Below are positions 20,978 to 31,025 of a stretch of DNA of 64,000 bases, in pieces. Position 1 is the first letter of the stretch; every line of letters begins with the position of its first letter. Location of the stretch: contig NZ_JAINFK010000004.1 of NCBI RefSeq assembly GCF_019966575.1, positions 201,681-265,680 of the forward strand. The letters are read 5' to 3'. Source of the DNA: Oricola cellulosilytica (GTDB lineage Bacteria > Pseudomonadota > Alphaproteobacteria > Rhizobiales > Rhizobiaceae). A model generated the notes under the pieces. That model had not been told where the DNA came from and ran no database searches. It saw nothing but the letters and a program-made list of their open reading frames with translations. The translations under genes were made by a program, and so were the position numbers.

Positions 20978-22309
20978 TCAGGCGAACGCATTCTCGACCC
21001 CCTTCAATGCCATGACCTCATTAACAAACGCTTCACCACGTTTCTCGAAGTTCCGGAATTGGTCAAAGCTTGCGGCGGCAGGCGCCAACAAGACCACCGG
21101 TTCGGCCGCTGTTGAGCGAGCCGCATCGTGCGCCGCATGGCGGACCGCCACATCGAGTGTGCCGGATATCTCATACGGCACCGCATCCCCAAGGGTCGCG
21201 GCAAAATAGGGAGCTGCCTCGCCGATCAGATAGGCCTTTGCGACCCGATTGAAGCGCGGCGCGAGCGCGGCAATTCCTCCCTCCTTCGGCAAGCCTCCGG
21301 CGATCCAATAGATCGGCTCGAAACTTGCCATCGACTTGTCTGCTGCATCGGCGTTCGTCGCTTTGGAATCATTGACGAAAACCGTATTGCCCAGCCTCCC
21401 GATAATTTGCATGCGGTGGGCCAGACCGGGGAAGCTTCGCAGACCGGATGCGATTTCCTCGTCGCTCAATCCCGTCGCACGACATGCAGCGAAAGCCGCC
21501 AACGCATTTTGCCGGTTGTGATCGCCGCGCAGGGCGGGCGCCTCGGACAGATCGGGGCCACCCCGGTCGCGAATGCTTATTGTCACGACCCGTCTGCCGT
21601 TCGCCTTTAGCCTCTCGCCGATCGCGCGGGAGGGTGAATCGTCCACGCCGCATATCGCGACGTCGCTGCCCTCCAGTAATCGGGCCTTTATGGCGGCGTA
21701 ATTCTCCATAGTCCCATGACGGTCCAGGTGATCCGGCGAAAGATTCAGGAGCACCCCGATCGAAGGGTCGAGCGAAGGCGCCAGATCGATCTGATATGAC
21801 GAGCATTCGATCACATGCACCCGGCTGGGGGATGGCGGGTCCAGCGCAAGAATCGGCGTTCCGATATTTCCGCCGAGTTGAACATCGCGGCCTGCCTCCC
21901 GTAGGATGTGCGCGATCAGCGCAGTAGTCGTCGATTTGCCGTTGGTACCGGTGATGGCAATCAGCGGCGCGACGGCACACGTCGCGCGGCGCTCGCGGCA
22001 AAACAGTTCGATGTCGCCGATCGTTTCGACACCCGCGGCGTGTGCAAGCTCCACTGACCAGTGCGGGCGCGGATGGGTCAAGGGAACGCCAGGGGCGAGG
22101 ATCAGGCTGTCGATCATCCGCCAGTTTAGTTCGCGTAGGTCGCGCGTAGCCAGTCCTTCGCGCGCCGCCACGGCCACGCTTTCGGGATTATCGTCCCAGC
22201 ACGTAACGTCCGCCCCACCGGCGACGAGTGCGCGGGCGGTGGCAAGTCCGGACTCGCCGAGCCCGAACAGGGCGATATGTTTGCCTTCGCCTACGCTGAC
22301 CGGGATCAT
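20978..22309 (-). CDS. murD: UDP-N-acetylmuramoyl-L-alanine-D-glutamate ligase MurD
   Basis: Adds D-glutamate to UDP-MurNAc-L-Ala. The 443-residue protein starts [20 protein letters not shown], with a Rossmann-like N-terminal domain, the P-loop [14 protein letters not shown], the segment [12 protein letters not shown] and the C-terminal motif [17 protein letters not shown]. The start at 22309 overlaps the mraY stop (ATGA); a further 106 in-frame codons upstream lie within mraY and are not coding in this frame. Confidence 0.96.
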   Translation of the reverse strand: MIPVSVGEGKHIALFGLGESGLATARALVAGGADVTCWDDNPESVAVAAREGLATRDLRELNWRMIDSLILAPGVPLTHPRPHWSVELAHAAGVETIGDIELFCRERRATCAVAPLIAITGTNGKSTTTALIAHILREAGRDVQLGGNIGTPILALDPPSPSRVHVIECSSYQIDLAPSLDPSIGVLLNLSPDHLDRHGTMENYAAIKARLLEGSDVAICGVDDSPSRAIGERLKANGRRVVTISIRDRGGPDLSEAPALRGDHNRQNALAAFAACRATGLSDEEIASGLRSFPGLAHRMQIIGRLGNTVFVNDSKATNADAADKSMASFEPIYWIAGGLPKEGGIAALAPRFNRVAKAYLIGEAAPYFAATLGDAVPYEISGTLDVAVRHAAHDAARSTAAEPVVLLAPAAASFDQFRNFEKRGEAFVNEVMALKGVENAFA

Positions 22310-23388
22310 CTGAGCTTGAGCGTGGACAGGCCGATAAGCGCGAGAATGACGGCGATGATCCAGAAGCGGATCACCACCTGGCTTTCGGTCCAACCCTTCT
22401 TCTCGAAATGGTGATGAATCGGCGCCATCAGAAAGACGCGACGGCCGGTCGCCTTGAAATAGCCCACTTGGATGATCACCGACAAAGCTTCGGCAACGAA
22501 CAACCCGCCAACAATCGCAAGAACGATCTCGTGCTTGGCCGCCACGGAGACAGTTCCGATCAATCCACCCATTGCGAGTGATCCAGTGTCGCCCATGAAG
22601 ATGGCGGCGGGAGGGGCATTGAACCAAAGGAAACCCAGCCCGGCGCCGATCACCGATCCCAGCACGACGGCCAATTCACCAGTTCCTGGTACGAAATGAA
22701 TCTGCAGATACTCGGCAAAGATCGCGTTTCCGGAAAGATAGGCGATAACGCCGAAAGACGAGGCAGCGATCATGATCGGGACGATTGCCAAGCCGTCAAG
22801 GCCATCGGTAAGGTTGACGGCATTGCCCGCTCCAACGATGACGAACGCTGCGAACGGAATGAAAAACCAGCCGAGATTAACGATCCAGTCCTTCAGGAAC
22901 GGGAAGGTCAGGCTCGATGAAAAGGGCTCGTTTCCGGCGCGCATGATGACGAATGCCGCGAATCCCGCGATCACGAACTCGGCGCCAAGCCGGGCGCGCC
23001 CCGAGAACCCCTTGTCGGACTGCTTGGTGACCTTAAGATAGTCGTCATAGAGGCCGATCAGCCCGAAGCCGACCGTGACCAGAATGACGACCCAGACATA
23101 GATGCTTGTCAGATTGCCCCAGAGAAGCGTCGACCCGATAATGCCCAGCAGGATCATCAGTCCGCCCATCGTCGGCGTGCCCGCCTTCTTGAAGTGGGTC
23201 TGCGGTCCATCGGCACGAATTGGCTGTCCCTTGCCTTGCCTGAAGCGCAGCGCCGCGATCACCAACGGACCAAGCAGGAATACAATGAAGGCCGACGTGA
23301 TCAGCGCGGCGCCGGTTCGGAATGTAATGTAACGGAAGATGTTGAAAAGCTGAATTTGATCGGAGAACTCCGTCAGCCAATAGAGCAT
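22306..23388 (-). CDS. mraY: Phospho-N-acetylmuramoyl-pentapeptide transferase MraY
   Basis: Integral membrane enzyme that attaches phospho-MurNAc-pentapeptide to undecaprenyl phosphate, giving lipid I. It has 360 residues and about ten membrane segments. Conserved loops are [13 protein letters not shown], the Asp-rich [16 protein letters not shown], the [10 protein letters not shown] motif, the [12 protein letters not shown] motif and the [13 protein letters not shown] histidine loop. The gene lies 48 bases after murF and overlaps murD by four bases. Confidence 0.97.
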   Translation of the reverse strand: MLYWLTEFSDQIQLFNIFRYITFRTGAALITSAFIVFLLGPLVIAALRFRQGKGQPIRADGPQTHFKKAGTPTMGGLMILLGIIGSTLLWGNLTSIYVWVVILVTVGFGLIGLYDDYLKVTKQSDKGFSGRARLGAEFVIAGFAAFVIMRAGNEPFSSSLTFPFLKDWIVNLGWFFIPFAAFVIVGAGNAVNLTDGLDGLAIVPIMIAASSFGVIAYLSGNAIFAEYLQIHFVPGTGELAVVLGSVIGAGLGFLWFNAPPAAIFMGDTGSLAMGGLIGTVSVAAKHEIVLAIVGGLFVAEALSVIIQVGYFKATGRRVFLMAPIHHHFEKKGWTESQVVIRFWIIAVILALIGLSTLKLR

Positions 23389-23436
23389 ATCGTCAATCCC
23401 TCTTCCGGCACAACGGCCGGTAAATCGTGGCCCCGA

Positions 23437-24888
23437 TCAGGCTTCCGCTCTCGAATATCTGTCGAGCATCGCTCTGACGATCCGCGAGAAGCCAATCCCG
23501 TTCGAGGACTTTATCATGATGACATCGCCAGGCTGTGGTGTTGCCATAAGCGAATCGATCAGGTCATCCACCGATCTCTCGTACTCACAATAGATATCAT
23601 TGGGAACTGCGTCGGCCAGAACCTTGATCTCCGGACCCGCTAGGTAAAGCCTGTCGATACCCGCATTTGCTATCGGTCCGGCCAGCCCCGAGTGGAGCTC
23701 GGCCGAATGCCGGCCGAGTTCGAGCATGTCACCGAGAACCGCGATTCGTCGTCCGCGCCCGCCCACCTGAGCCGATGAAAGGAGCTCCAATGCAGCTTCC
23801 ATCGAGGCCGGATTGGCGTTGTAACTCTCATCGATCAGCGTGAACGTGCCCTTGCCCGCCCGCAGCGTATGCCGCTGCCCGCGCCCCCTTTCGGCTTCGA
23901 TGCTGGCCAAGGCGTGACAAACCTTCGCCATGTCCGCCCCCGCCAGATGCGCCGCGCCGAGGATCGCGAGAACGTTTTGAACGATATGCCTCCCCGGAAG
24001 CCCGATCTTCGCGGCGATTTCTTCGCCGAAGACGCTCGCCGTGATGGTTGAGCATTCATCGAGATATTTCGCGTTGGTGAGACGCACCTTTGCGCGCTCG
24101 TGCGCGCCAAATCCGGCCACGTTCTCGACGCCCGCTTTCCTGGCCAGTTTTTCCAGTAGCGCGTACTTCGCGTCGTCGCGATTGATCAGCGCCCATCCGC
24201 CGGAAACCAGCCCCTCGAATATCTCAGCCTTGGCGTGGGCGATTTCATTCAGGTCCTTGAAATGCCCGAGATGCGCCGCGGCAACAAGCGTGATGATCGC
24301 AATATGGGGCCGCACGAGCTTCACCAGAGGCGTGATCTCGCCGGGATGGTTCATCCCGATCTCGAAAATGCCAAACTTCGTGCGTTCCGGCATCCGCGCC
24401 AGTGTTAGCGGCACGCCCCAGTGATTGTTAAAGGAAGCAACCGACGCGTGAACCGGTCCCACATGTGCCAGCACGTGCCGCAGGGCATCCTTCGTCGTTG
24501 TCTTTCCCGCCGAGCCGGTGACCGCGATGATCCTCGCCTTGCTACGCGCGCGTGCCGCCGCGCCCAGCCGCCAAAGCGCGTCAAGCACATCGGACACCAC
24601 CATCATCGGAACCGTCAGCCGGCCGAGCGCCGGTAATTTGTTCTCGGCGATCACCAGTACGGACGCTCCGGCGGCGGCTGCCGCCGTCGCATAGTCGTGG
24701 CCATCAAACTTGTCACCCTTGATGGCGAAGAACGCCTCTCCCGGCTTGAGTGTGCGGCTGTCGATCGAGACGCCGGTGACGTTTGCAGGCACGCCATTTA
24801 CCGGCCGCGCGTTCATCGCGTCGACCATATCCTGCCCGATCCAAAGCGGAGCAATGTCCGACACGGAGTCAGTCGCGGGATCGTTCAA
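23437..24888 (-). CDS. murF: UDP-MurNAc-tripeptide-D-alanyl-D-alanine ligase MurF
   Basis: Adds the D-Ala-D-Ala dipeptide to complete the UDP-MurNAc-pentapeptide. The 483-residue protein has the N-terminal segment [19 protein letters not shown], the ATP loop [14 protein letters not shown], and the central [12 protein letters not shown] and [15 protein letters not shown] motifs typical of MurF. Its start ATG 24888 overlaps the murE stop by four bases, so it is coupled to murE. It uses the product of ddl, which here lies further downstream than usual. Confidence 0.96.
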   Translation of the reverse strand: MNDPATDSVSDIAPLWIGQDMVDAMNARPVNGVPANVTGVSIDSRTLKPGEAFFAIKGDKFDGHDYATAAAAAGASVLVIAENKLPALGRLTVPMMVVSDVLDALWRLGAAARARSKARIIAVTGSAGKTTTKDALRHVLAHVGPVHASVASFNNHWGVPLTLARMPERTKFGIFEIGMNHPGEITPLVKLVRPHIAIITLVAAAHLGHFKDLNEIAHAKAEIFEGLVSGGWALINRDDAKYALLEKLARKAGVENVAGFGAHERAKVRLTNAKYLDECSTITASVFGEEIAAKIGLPGRHIVQNVLAILGAAHLAGADMAKVCHALASIEAERGRGQRHTLRAGKGTFTLIDESYNANPASMEAALELLSSAQVGGRGRRIAVLGDMLELGRHSAELHSGLAGPIANAGIDRLYLAGPEIKVLADAVPNDIYCEYERSVDDLIDSLMATPQPGDVIMIKSSNGIGFSRIVRAMLDRYSRAEA

Positions 24889-26342
24889 GGCCTCAACTCC
24901 TCGATTGCCGCGCGGGCTTCCTCGTGATCGGAGAAATGCCGCGTAACGCCATGCGCAGTCTGCCCCGTTTCATGACCCTTTCCCGCGATGATCAATGTGT
25001 CGCCGCGCTCGAGTCTGCACACGGCTTCGCGGATGGCTTCGCGCCGGTCTCCGATCTCCGCTGCGCCCGGCACGGTTTTCATGATTGCGGCCCGGATGCA
25101 TTCCGGATCCTCGGAGCGAGGATTATCGTCGGTCACGATCACACGATCCGCCAGGCGAGCGGCCACTTCTCCCATGATCGGACGCTTACCCGGATCGCGG
25201 TCGCCACCTGCGCCGAACACAACCGACACCTTGCCGGTAGTGAAGGGCCGGACCGAGAGCAGAACCTGCTCCAAAGCATCCGGCTTATGCGCGTAATCAA
25301 CGTAGACCAGCGCACCGTTAGGTGTTTGCCCCACGAGGTCGAGACGTCCCGGCGCGCCTTTGAGATGTTCCAGCGCAGCGAAGGCTGTCTCAGCTTCCAC
25401 GCCGGTCGAAATCGCGAGACCGGCGGAAACCAGCGCATTCGCGATCTGGAAATCGCCGGCGAGGGGCAGTTCGACCCGATAGGTCTCGCCGCCACACGCG
25501 ACCTCGGCAATCTGGCGATGCCGTTCGTGTTCCACACGCTTAAGCGCGATGAAAGCGCCCTTCCGCCCGACTGTTCTCACATCGAGGCCCGCCTCACGGC
25601 TGGCCGCTTCAGCGGCGGCGGAAAATGTGTCGTCCGCGAAAATGACGGCGGGCTGCCCCTTGCCGAGAAGCGTGTCAAAGAGCCGTAGTTTGGCGGCAAG
25701 ATAATCGTCCACCGTCGGATGGTAGTCCATATGGTCGCGACCGAGATTGGTAAATGCCCCCGCAGCAAGCTTGACGCCGTCGAGGCGGCGCTGATCAAGA
25801 CCATGGCTCGAGGCCTCCATTGCCACATGGGTCGTCCCGGCGCTGGCGAGGTCGCGCAACAGCTGGTGTAGGACCACCGGGTCCGGCGTGGTAAGTGATC
25901 CCTCGATGGTTATGCTCGGCGACGCCACGCCGGTCGTCCCTATGCTTGCGGCATCCATACCGGCATGGGCATAGACCTGGCGCGTGAACGAGGCGACCGA
26001 TGTCTTGCCGGCAGTGCCGGTCACGGCCACGACGGTGTCCGGCTGTGGCGCATGAAGGCGGGCCGCCATCAACGCCAGTGCGCGCCGCGGATCGCGCAGG
26101 CGAACGATCGGGATCGTTATGGTTCCCATTTCGGCGTTTTCGCCGCAAAGCACAGCGACCGCACCGGCGGTCTCGGCGTCGGCGGCATAGCGCGCACCGT
26201 CCGTTTTAGAGCCCGCCAGCGCCACGAACACATCGCCTTTGGCAACATTGCGGGAGTCGGCTGTAACACCGCAGAATTCCAGCCCTCGCGGAAGCTGGTA
26301 TGCGTTTGCGATCGCGAGTTCTTCAAGGTCTTGCAAACGCAT
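24885..26342 (-). CDS. murE: UDP-MurNAc-L-Ala-D-Glu-meso-diaminopimelate ligase MurE
   Basis: Adds the third stem-peptide residue. The 485-residue protein has the motif DNPRSEDP, which marks meso-diaminopimelate rather than lysine specificity, as expected for a Gram-negative wall. Other motifs are [19 protein letters not shown], the P-loop [14 protein letters not shown], the segment [11 protein letters not shown] and the C-terminal AGKGHETGQ. It starts 49 bases after ftsI and overlaps murF by four bases. Confidence 0.97.
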   Translation of the reverse strand: MRLQDLEELAIANAYQLPRGLEFCGVTADSRNVAKGDVFVALAGSKTDGARYAADAETAGAVAVLCGENAEMGTITIPIVRLRDPRRALALMAARLHAPQPDTVVAVTGTAGKTSVASFTRQVYAHAGMDAASIGTTGVASPSITIEGSLTTPDPVVLHQLLRDLASAGTTHVAMEASSHGLDQRRLDGVKLAAGAFTNLGRDHMDYHPTVDDYLAAKLRLFDTLLGKGQPAVIFADDTFSAAAEAASREAGLDVRTVGRKGAFIALKRVEHERHRQIAEVACGGETYRVELPLAGDFQIANALVSAGLAISTGVEAETAFAALEHLKGAPGRLDLVGQTPNGALVYVDYAHKPDALEQVLLSVRPFTTGKVSVVFGAGGDRDPGKRPIMGEVAARLADRVIVTDDNPRSEDPECIRAAIMKTVPGAAEIGDRREAIREAVCRLERGDTLIIAGKGHETGQTAHGVTRHFSDHEEARAAIEELRP

Positions 26343-26391
26343 ATGTTGGTCCGGATTTTCCTGATTCGTAATTCTGGAACCTGTTTACCCG

Positions 26392-28101
26392 TCAATACGA
26401 CACGAGCAAGGCATCTTCATCCTCGCCGAACCGGGGCATAAGCCCAAGGAGTGGAGCGCTGCGGGCAACGATCTCGCGAACCATCGGGGCTGCGTTCATA
26501 CCAGCCGTCGCGCCACTCTTGCCCTCTTCCGGTTTCGGCTCGTCGATGATCGCCAATACGACATATTGCGGATCGTCCATCGGAAACGCGGCGAGAAAGG
26601 CATTGAAGCGCTTTTCGCTGGAATACCGGCCATTTACAACTTTTTCCGCGGTCCCGGTCTTGCCGCCCACAACGAAGCCTTCTACCTCGGCACGGCGCCC
26701 CGAGCCTTTCTCGACATTCAGACGAAAAAGATACCGCATCGCGTCCGAGGTGGCGGGATCAAGCACCTTTTTCCCGAGAACTTTGGCATGGTCCGCACCG
26801 CGGGCCAGAAAGGTTGGCTTCAGAAGGGTGCCGCCATTGACGAGCGCTGCCGCCGCAACAGCGGTTTGCAGAGGCGTTGTCGATACGCCATGCCCGAATG
26901 AGATCGTAATCGAATTCAGCTTTTTCCACTCGTCCGGCTGGGTCGGCTTGGCTACTTCGGGAAGCTCGGTCTCCATCCGGGTCAGCAGTCCGATACGCGT
27001 AAGGAACTCCCGGTGCTGCTCGATTCCGACAACGTCAGCCATCTTGGCCGTGCCGATGTTCGAAGAGTAGATAAAAATTTCCGGCACGCTCAGGACGCGC
27101 TTCTTACCGTGAAAATCACTGATGGTGAACCGCGCTATCTGGATCGGGCGGGAAGCATCGAAACTGTCGTTGAGGTCGACCTTGCCGCTGTCCAGCGCCA
27201 TCGCGGTCGTGAACGCCTTGAAGGTTGATCCCATTTCAAACGTACCCGCCGACATCCGGTTGAGGCGATCCTTGTCGAGCGCGTTATAAGGATTGTTCGG
27301 GTCGTAGTCGGGCAACGATACCATTGCGACGACTTCGCCCGTTTTCGCGTCCAGCACGACGCCTCCCGCGGCGATTGCCTTGTAACGCTCCATTCCGTCA
27401 ACAAGCACGTCCCGCACGATATGCTGAACGCGTGCGTCGAGCGACAGCTTCACCGGAGCCAGCTCTGTGTCGACATCGAGGCCGAGGTCCTGCAGCGTCC
27501 CGAGTCCCTGATCGTCCACATATTTCTCGATACCGGCAATGCCCGCATTGTCTATGTTGACGAGGCCAAGAATGTGCGAGGCTACCGGCCCGCCGGGGTA
27601 AAATCGCCGCTTCTCGGTCCGGAAGCCGATACCCGGAATACCGAGCGCGAGCACATCTGCCTGTTGGCGCGGTGTCAGTTCCCGCCGTAACCAGACAAAC
27701 CCCGCACCGGATGAAAGTTTGCGATGCCATTCCTTGTAATCGACATCGGGTAGCACGGAAGCAAGTTCTTCGACCGCCTCGTCGACATCGACGATCCGGC
27801 GGGGTTCGCCGAACAGCGAGGCGACGCGAATGTCGGTCGCGAGAACAATACCTGATCTATCCACAATGTCGGGGCGGGAGGCAAGGCTGCGGTCAGCCGC
27901 AGAATAACGGCTTCCGGAATCGATCTCGGACAGTCCGTATTGTACAAGACGCCCGCCGATGACCCCGTAAACCGCGACAAAACATGCAATCGCAATGGCC
28001 ATGCGCGAGCGCACTTGGGAGGCCGTCCCGCCCCCCGGACTGCGGTCCCGTGCCTGCACGATCGGACCGCCATGACGCGCAAGGAGGCGTGGAAACAACA
28101 C
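26392..28101 (-). CDS. ftsI: Septal peptidoglycan transpeptidase FtsI (PBP3)
   Basis: Class B penicillin-binding protein that cross-links septal peptidoglycan with FtsW. A short cytoplasmic N-terminus and one membrane anchor (MAIAIACFVAVYGVIGGRLV) precede a periplasmic dimerisation domain. The transpeptidase has SxxK in GSTFKAF, SxN in YSSNIGTAKM and KTG in GGKTGTAEKV. The start is taken as GTG 28101, with GGGGGA six bases upstream, one base after the ftsL stop. A GTG at 28119 is possible but has a poorer ribosome site. About 569 residues. Confidence 0.95.
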   Translation of the reverse strand: MLFPRLLARHGGPIVQARDRSPGGGTASQVRSRMAIAIACFVAVYGVIGGRLVQYGLSEIDSGSRYSAADRSLASRPDIVDRSGIVLATDIRVASLFGEPRRIVDVDEAVEELASVLPDVDYKEWHRKLSSGAGFVWLRRELTPRQQADVLALGIPGIGFRTEKRRFYPGGPVASHILGLVNIDNAGIAGIEKYVDDQGLGTLQDLGLDVDTELAPVKLSLDARVQHIVRDVLVDGMERYKAIAAGGVVLDAKTGEVVAMVSLPDYDPNNPYNALDKDRLNRMSAGTFEMGSTFKAFTTAMALDSGKVDLNDSFDASRPIQIARFTISDFHGKKRVLSVPEIFIYSSNIGTAKMADVVGIEQHREFLTRIGLLTRMETELPEVAKPTQPDEWKKLNSITISFGHGVSTTPLQTAVAAAALVNGGTLLKPTFLARGADHAKVLGKKVLDPATSDAMRYLFRLNVEKGSGRRAEVEGFVVGGKTGTAEKVVNGRYSSEKRFNAFLAAFPMDDPQYVVLAIIDEPKPEEGKSGATAGMNAAPMVREIVARSAPLLGLMPRFGEDEDALLVSY

Positions 28102-28102
28102 G

Positions 28103-28474
28103 TCAGTTCCCCCCCACACTACCGGTCGTGAGGGCGTCGGTTATCTCGCCGGCGATTATGTCCGCGACCGGATCGCCGATCGGCATTTCCGGCGGCGCGG
28201 GGAGCTCACGCGGATAGACGAGTTGCTGCGCTTCGGTCGGTCGCAGTTGCAGTTCTTCGGCATAGAGATCGGAAAGCTTCTGAAGTCTCGAAGGCTGGCT
28301 GAGATAGGCCCAATCCGCCTCCAAGAGGCTGATGGAATCGTTCTCGACGGCAATGCGCTGCTTCAGCGAGCGGATTTCCGCTACATCGCGCTCGGCCCTG
28401 TGCTTCACGTTATACGTCCAGGTGGCGGCACCAAGCATGAGAAGGACGAGGACGATATTGAACAGGCGTATCAA
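28103..28474 (-). CDS. ftsL: Cell division protein FtsL (TTG start)
   Basis: Small bitopic divisome protein that, with partners, activates FtsWI. The 123-residue product has an N-terminal membrane segment ([18 protein letters not shown]), then a periplasmic coiled coil ([20 protein letters not shown]) and the [16 protein letters not shown] segment found in alphaproteobacterial FtsL. The start is a TTG at 28474 that overlaps the rsmH stop as TTGA and has GGAGGT five bases upstream. An ATG at 28510 would extend 12 codons into rsmH and is less likely. Confidence 0.85.
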   Translation of the reverse strand: MIRLFNIVLVLLMLGAATWTYNVKHRAERDVAEIRSLKQRIAVENDSISLLEADWAYLSQPSRLQKLSDLYAEELQLRPTEAQQLVYPRELPAPPEMPIGDPVADIIAGEITDALTTGSVGGN

Positions 28475-29475
28475 GACGACCTCCCTCCGACCGATGAAAA
28501 ATGCGGCCATGGAAGGTTCGGAAATCCGAACAAGGTCATGTCCGTCTCGCGCGGAGCGGCGTCGGTCCTTGTGCCGGCCCGCAGTTTTGCTGACCGCGCG
28601 CGCGGATTGGCAGCAGCCTCTTCGTCGGATGCCTTGATCATCGCCTTGCCTTCAATACGGAACGTGGCACTCTTCAACTCCACTTCAGGCATGTGCCGTG
28701 AGCCGCCGGCCGTGCCGGTTCGATCCTGGAAGAAGCGCTTGACGATCCGGTCTTCGAGCGAATGGAATGTCACTACAACCAGACGTCCACCTGGCTTGAG
28801 AATTCGTTCTGCTCCAGAGAGCGCGCGGCCCAGTTCACGAAGCTCATCGTTGACGAATATTCGGAGCCCCTGGAAGGTACGCGTTGCCGGATGAATGCGG
28901 TCCTTCGCCCCCCGGCCAACAGCCTTCTCGACCAGCCGGGCCAAATGGCCGGTCGTTTCGATCGCTCCTGCGCTGCGTTCCTTCTCGATCGCCCGGGCCA
29001 CACGGGCTGCATGGCGTTCTTCGCCCAGAATGCCGATGATCCGCGTCAGGTCCGAGACCGTAAACGTGTTCACTACCTCGGCGGCACTCATGCCCGACTG
29101 CGCCATCCGCATGTCGAGCGGTCCGTTCTTCTGGAAGGAGAAGCCTCGCTCGGCTTGGTCGATCTGCATCGAGGAGACACCGACATCCAGAACGACACCG
29201 TTTACGCTTGAAGGACTGACCCGTCTTTCCATTTCGGAAAACGGCGCATGCACGAGATCCAACCGACCGTCGAATTCGTCCACCATTGCCGCCCCGCTGC
29301 GGATCGTGTCCGGATCGCGATCAAATCCGGTGACACGCGCTCCAGCACTGAGAATGGCACGGGAATAACCGCCGGCGCCAAAGGTACCATCCACGACATG
29401 GCCGCTCGCAGCAGGCGCCAACGCCGTCACAACCTCATCGAGCATAACGGGAATATGGGAAACACGTCCGCTCAC
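28471..29475 (-). CDS. rsmH: 16S rRNA (cytosine1402-N4)-methyltransferase RsmH
   Basis: Methylates N4 of C1402 in 16S rRNA using S-adenosylmethionine. The 334-residue protein starts [20 protein letters not shown] and contains the SAM site [20 protein letters not shown], the segment [32 protein letters not shown] and [15 protein letters not shown]. The start is GTG 29475, overlapping the mraZ stop as GTGA. The open frame continues upstream through mraZ but is not coding there. Confidence 0.95.
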   Translation of the reverse strand: MSGRVSHIPVMLDEVVTALAPAASGHVVDGTFGAGGYSRAILSAGARVTGFDRDPDTIRSGAAMVDEFDGRLDLVHAPFSEMERRVSPSSVNGVVLDVGVSSMQIDQAERGFSFQKNGPLDMRMAQSGMSAAEVVNTFTVSDLTRIIGILGEERHAARVARAIEKERSAGAIETTGHLARLVEKAVGRGAKDRIHPATRTFQGLRIFVNDELRELGRALSGAERILKPGGRLVVVTFHSLEDRIVKRFFQDRTGTAGGSRHMPEVELKSATFRIEGKAMIKASDEEAAANPRARSAKLRAGTRTDAAPRETDMTLFGFPNLPWPHFSSVGGRSS

Positions 29476-29912
29476 GCGGTGGCCTCTCGTGCCGCGCGCA
29501 AGCGGGCGCGAACGTCCTCGCGATAAGCTTGGAAGCGTTTGGGTTCCCACATCTGAAAGAAATGCCCCCGGCCAATGAATGCGATCTCGTTGGTGATCCC
29601 CGTGTGCTCGCGAATAAAGTCGTTCACCGTCAGGCGCCCGTCGCTGTCGAGCTTGAAAAACGCGCCATCCCCGTGACAGAAGAAGGACATGTCGTCCGAA
29701 GAGCGAAGAAATGGATCGTCCTGAGCCAACCTTTCTTCGTAACGCTCGAGAAGATCCATCCCGCCCGCGTCGATCGCCTCCATGTCGATCGCCTGAAGCG
29801 CGTAAAGTTCGCCCAGACCGCGCTTCTGCAGAACGGTGCGAAATAGCGCGGGTACCGACACCCGCCCCTTCGCATCGATCTTGTTCACTGCGTTCGACAG
29901 AAACCGGTCCAC
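29472..29912 (-). CDS. mraZ: Transcriptional regulator MraZ
   Basis: First gene of the dcw cluster. MraZ is a ring-shaped DNA-binding protein made of two AbrB-like folds; it represses its own operon in species studied. The 146-residue protein begins [20 protein letters not shown] and repeats the fold with [15 protein letters not shown]. The start is taken as GTG 29912, where homology begins; GTG 29921 is an alternative. The likely operator is the TGGG array about 235 bases upstream (30147-30190), which implies a long 5' leader or an additional promoter. Confidence 0.93.
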   Translation of the reverse strand: MDRFLSNAVNKIDAKGRVSVPALFRTVLQKRGLGELYALQAIDMEAIDAGGMDLLERYEERLAQDDPFLRSSDDMSFFCHGDGAFFKLDSDGRLTVNDFIREHTGITNEIAFIGRGHFFQMWEPKRFQAYREDVRARLRAAREATA

Positions 29913-30146
29913 GCCGCACACTCACCGTTTCCATCCCCATGAAGGCCCGTCCCTAAGCCATCGCCGAAGACTGTCCGTTAGCGCGCCGGGCAAGTTGAAA
30001 CTACCTCAAGAACTTCCTCGCCGCGCTGGTCGCGAAACTGTGGCAGCACCGCCTGACCTAAGGCCCTCGGCCTCATGACCCACAAGCGAACAACCTGCCC
30101 TTCCTGAAGGAGCGGGGAGAAATACCCGGCACGTTTTTGTTGTTTA

Positions 30147-30190
30147 TGGGATACCATGGGCATGGATGGGAATCAATGGGAATCAATGGG
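30147..30190 (-). promoter_or_regulatory. Five-copy MraZ operator array
   Basis: TGGG occurs at 30147, 30157, 30167, 30177 and 30187, exactly one helical turn apart. MraZ is known to bind TGGGN repeats separated by five bases upstream of mraZ. Here there are five, and they read in the opposite direction to the operon (CCCA on the coding strand). On the minus strand TTGATT and a TATCCC hexamer 17 bases later lie within the array and could be the promoter it blocks. The rest of 29913-30330 shows no gene. Confidence 0.75.
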
Positions 30191-30330
30191 GTTCGTGGAC
30201 ACGATTGCGATGCTGCGGCCGTTTTTCGCATGCATCGCGGCTTCCCAGTTTATGCCGCGTTAACCTTAACGAAGGGTTGAAAGCAACGCGGCGCTAATAC
30301 GCCGAAGGTTCAATCAGGAGGAATAAAAGA

Positions 30331-30753
30331 ACCAGCTGGCCTGTAAGCCGGGTTCTGTACGGCCGGGGCCCGAGCTCCGGCGTGGCGGCCATTCGTCTGG
30401 GACGGACATTGCTGCCCGCCTCTAGCGACCTACCCGGATGGCGCTTCGGAAACAAAGCCGGACCGCAAGCGGCCCTGTGCCATCCCTATTCGGTTTTGCT
30501 CCCGGTGGGGTTTGCCATGCCATGCCTGTCGCCAGCCATGCGGTGGGCTCTTACCCCACCCTTTCACCCTTGCCCCGCCAAGGTTTGCGCCGCGCTTCGG
30601 CGAAAAAGGCTGACGGGGCGGTTTGCTTTCTGTGGCACTTTCCCTAGGGTCGCCCCCGCCGGACGTTATCCGGCACCGTGTCTCCATGGAGCCCGGACTT
30701 TCCTCGCCTGCCGCCTTTCGGCATGTGACAGTCGCGGCCGCCCGGCCAGCTGG
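30331..30753 (-). ncRNA. rnpB: RNase P RNA (bacterial class A)
   Basis: Catalytic RNA of ribonuclease P, which matures tRNA 5' ends. On the minus strand the 5' part has the conserved GAGGAAAGTCCGGGCTCC segment (about 30710-30690) and the CATGGAGACACGGTGCCGGA stretch that follows. The 3' end shows the conserved AGAACCCGGCTTACAGGCC. The 5' CCAGCTGGCC at about 30752 and the 3' GGCCAGCTGG at about 30333 pair as the P1 helix, which sets the ends to within a few bases. Length about 423 nt. Confidence 0.93.
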
Positions 30754-31025
30754 TCGCATCGACATAGGCTCCCGAGGCCCCGGACGCAATGGTTTTCCGA
30801 CGACGGCGCCGGGTGGGGCAGCAATCGGAGCGGCATTTCCCGCGCCGCAAAGTGAAATCGAGGTCGCGCCAGCGTCGACTCAATTTCGCCAAATCTGCCT
30901 GAATTGGTGAAAAACCCGTTATCACGAAACGTAAATGATTCGCGCTCGGATTTACTTCACATCCCACCGAACTTGCTACCCTCCTTCCATCCTGCTGCCT
31001 CTGGAGAATCGGGGACACCCAATCG

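Noticed and set aside
30147-30190. TGGG array considered as simple low-complexity sequence
   Set aside because: The strict 10-base phasing and location upstream of mraZ match the known operator type, so it is kept as an operator.
30262-30280. TTAACCTTAAC word between mraZ and rnpB as a CtrA box
   Set aside because: The two TTAA words are only two bases apart, so it does not fit the consensus.
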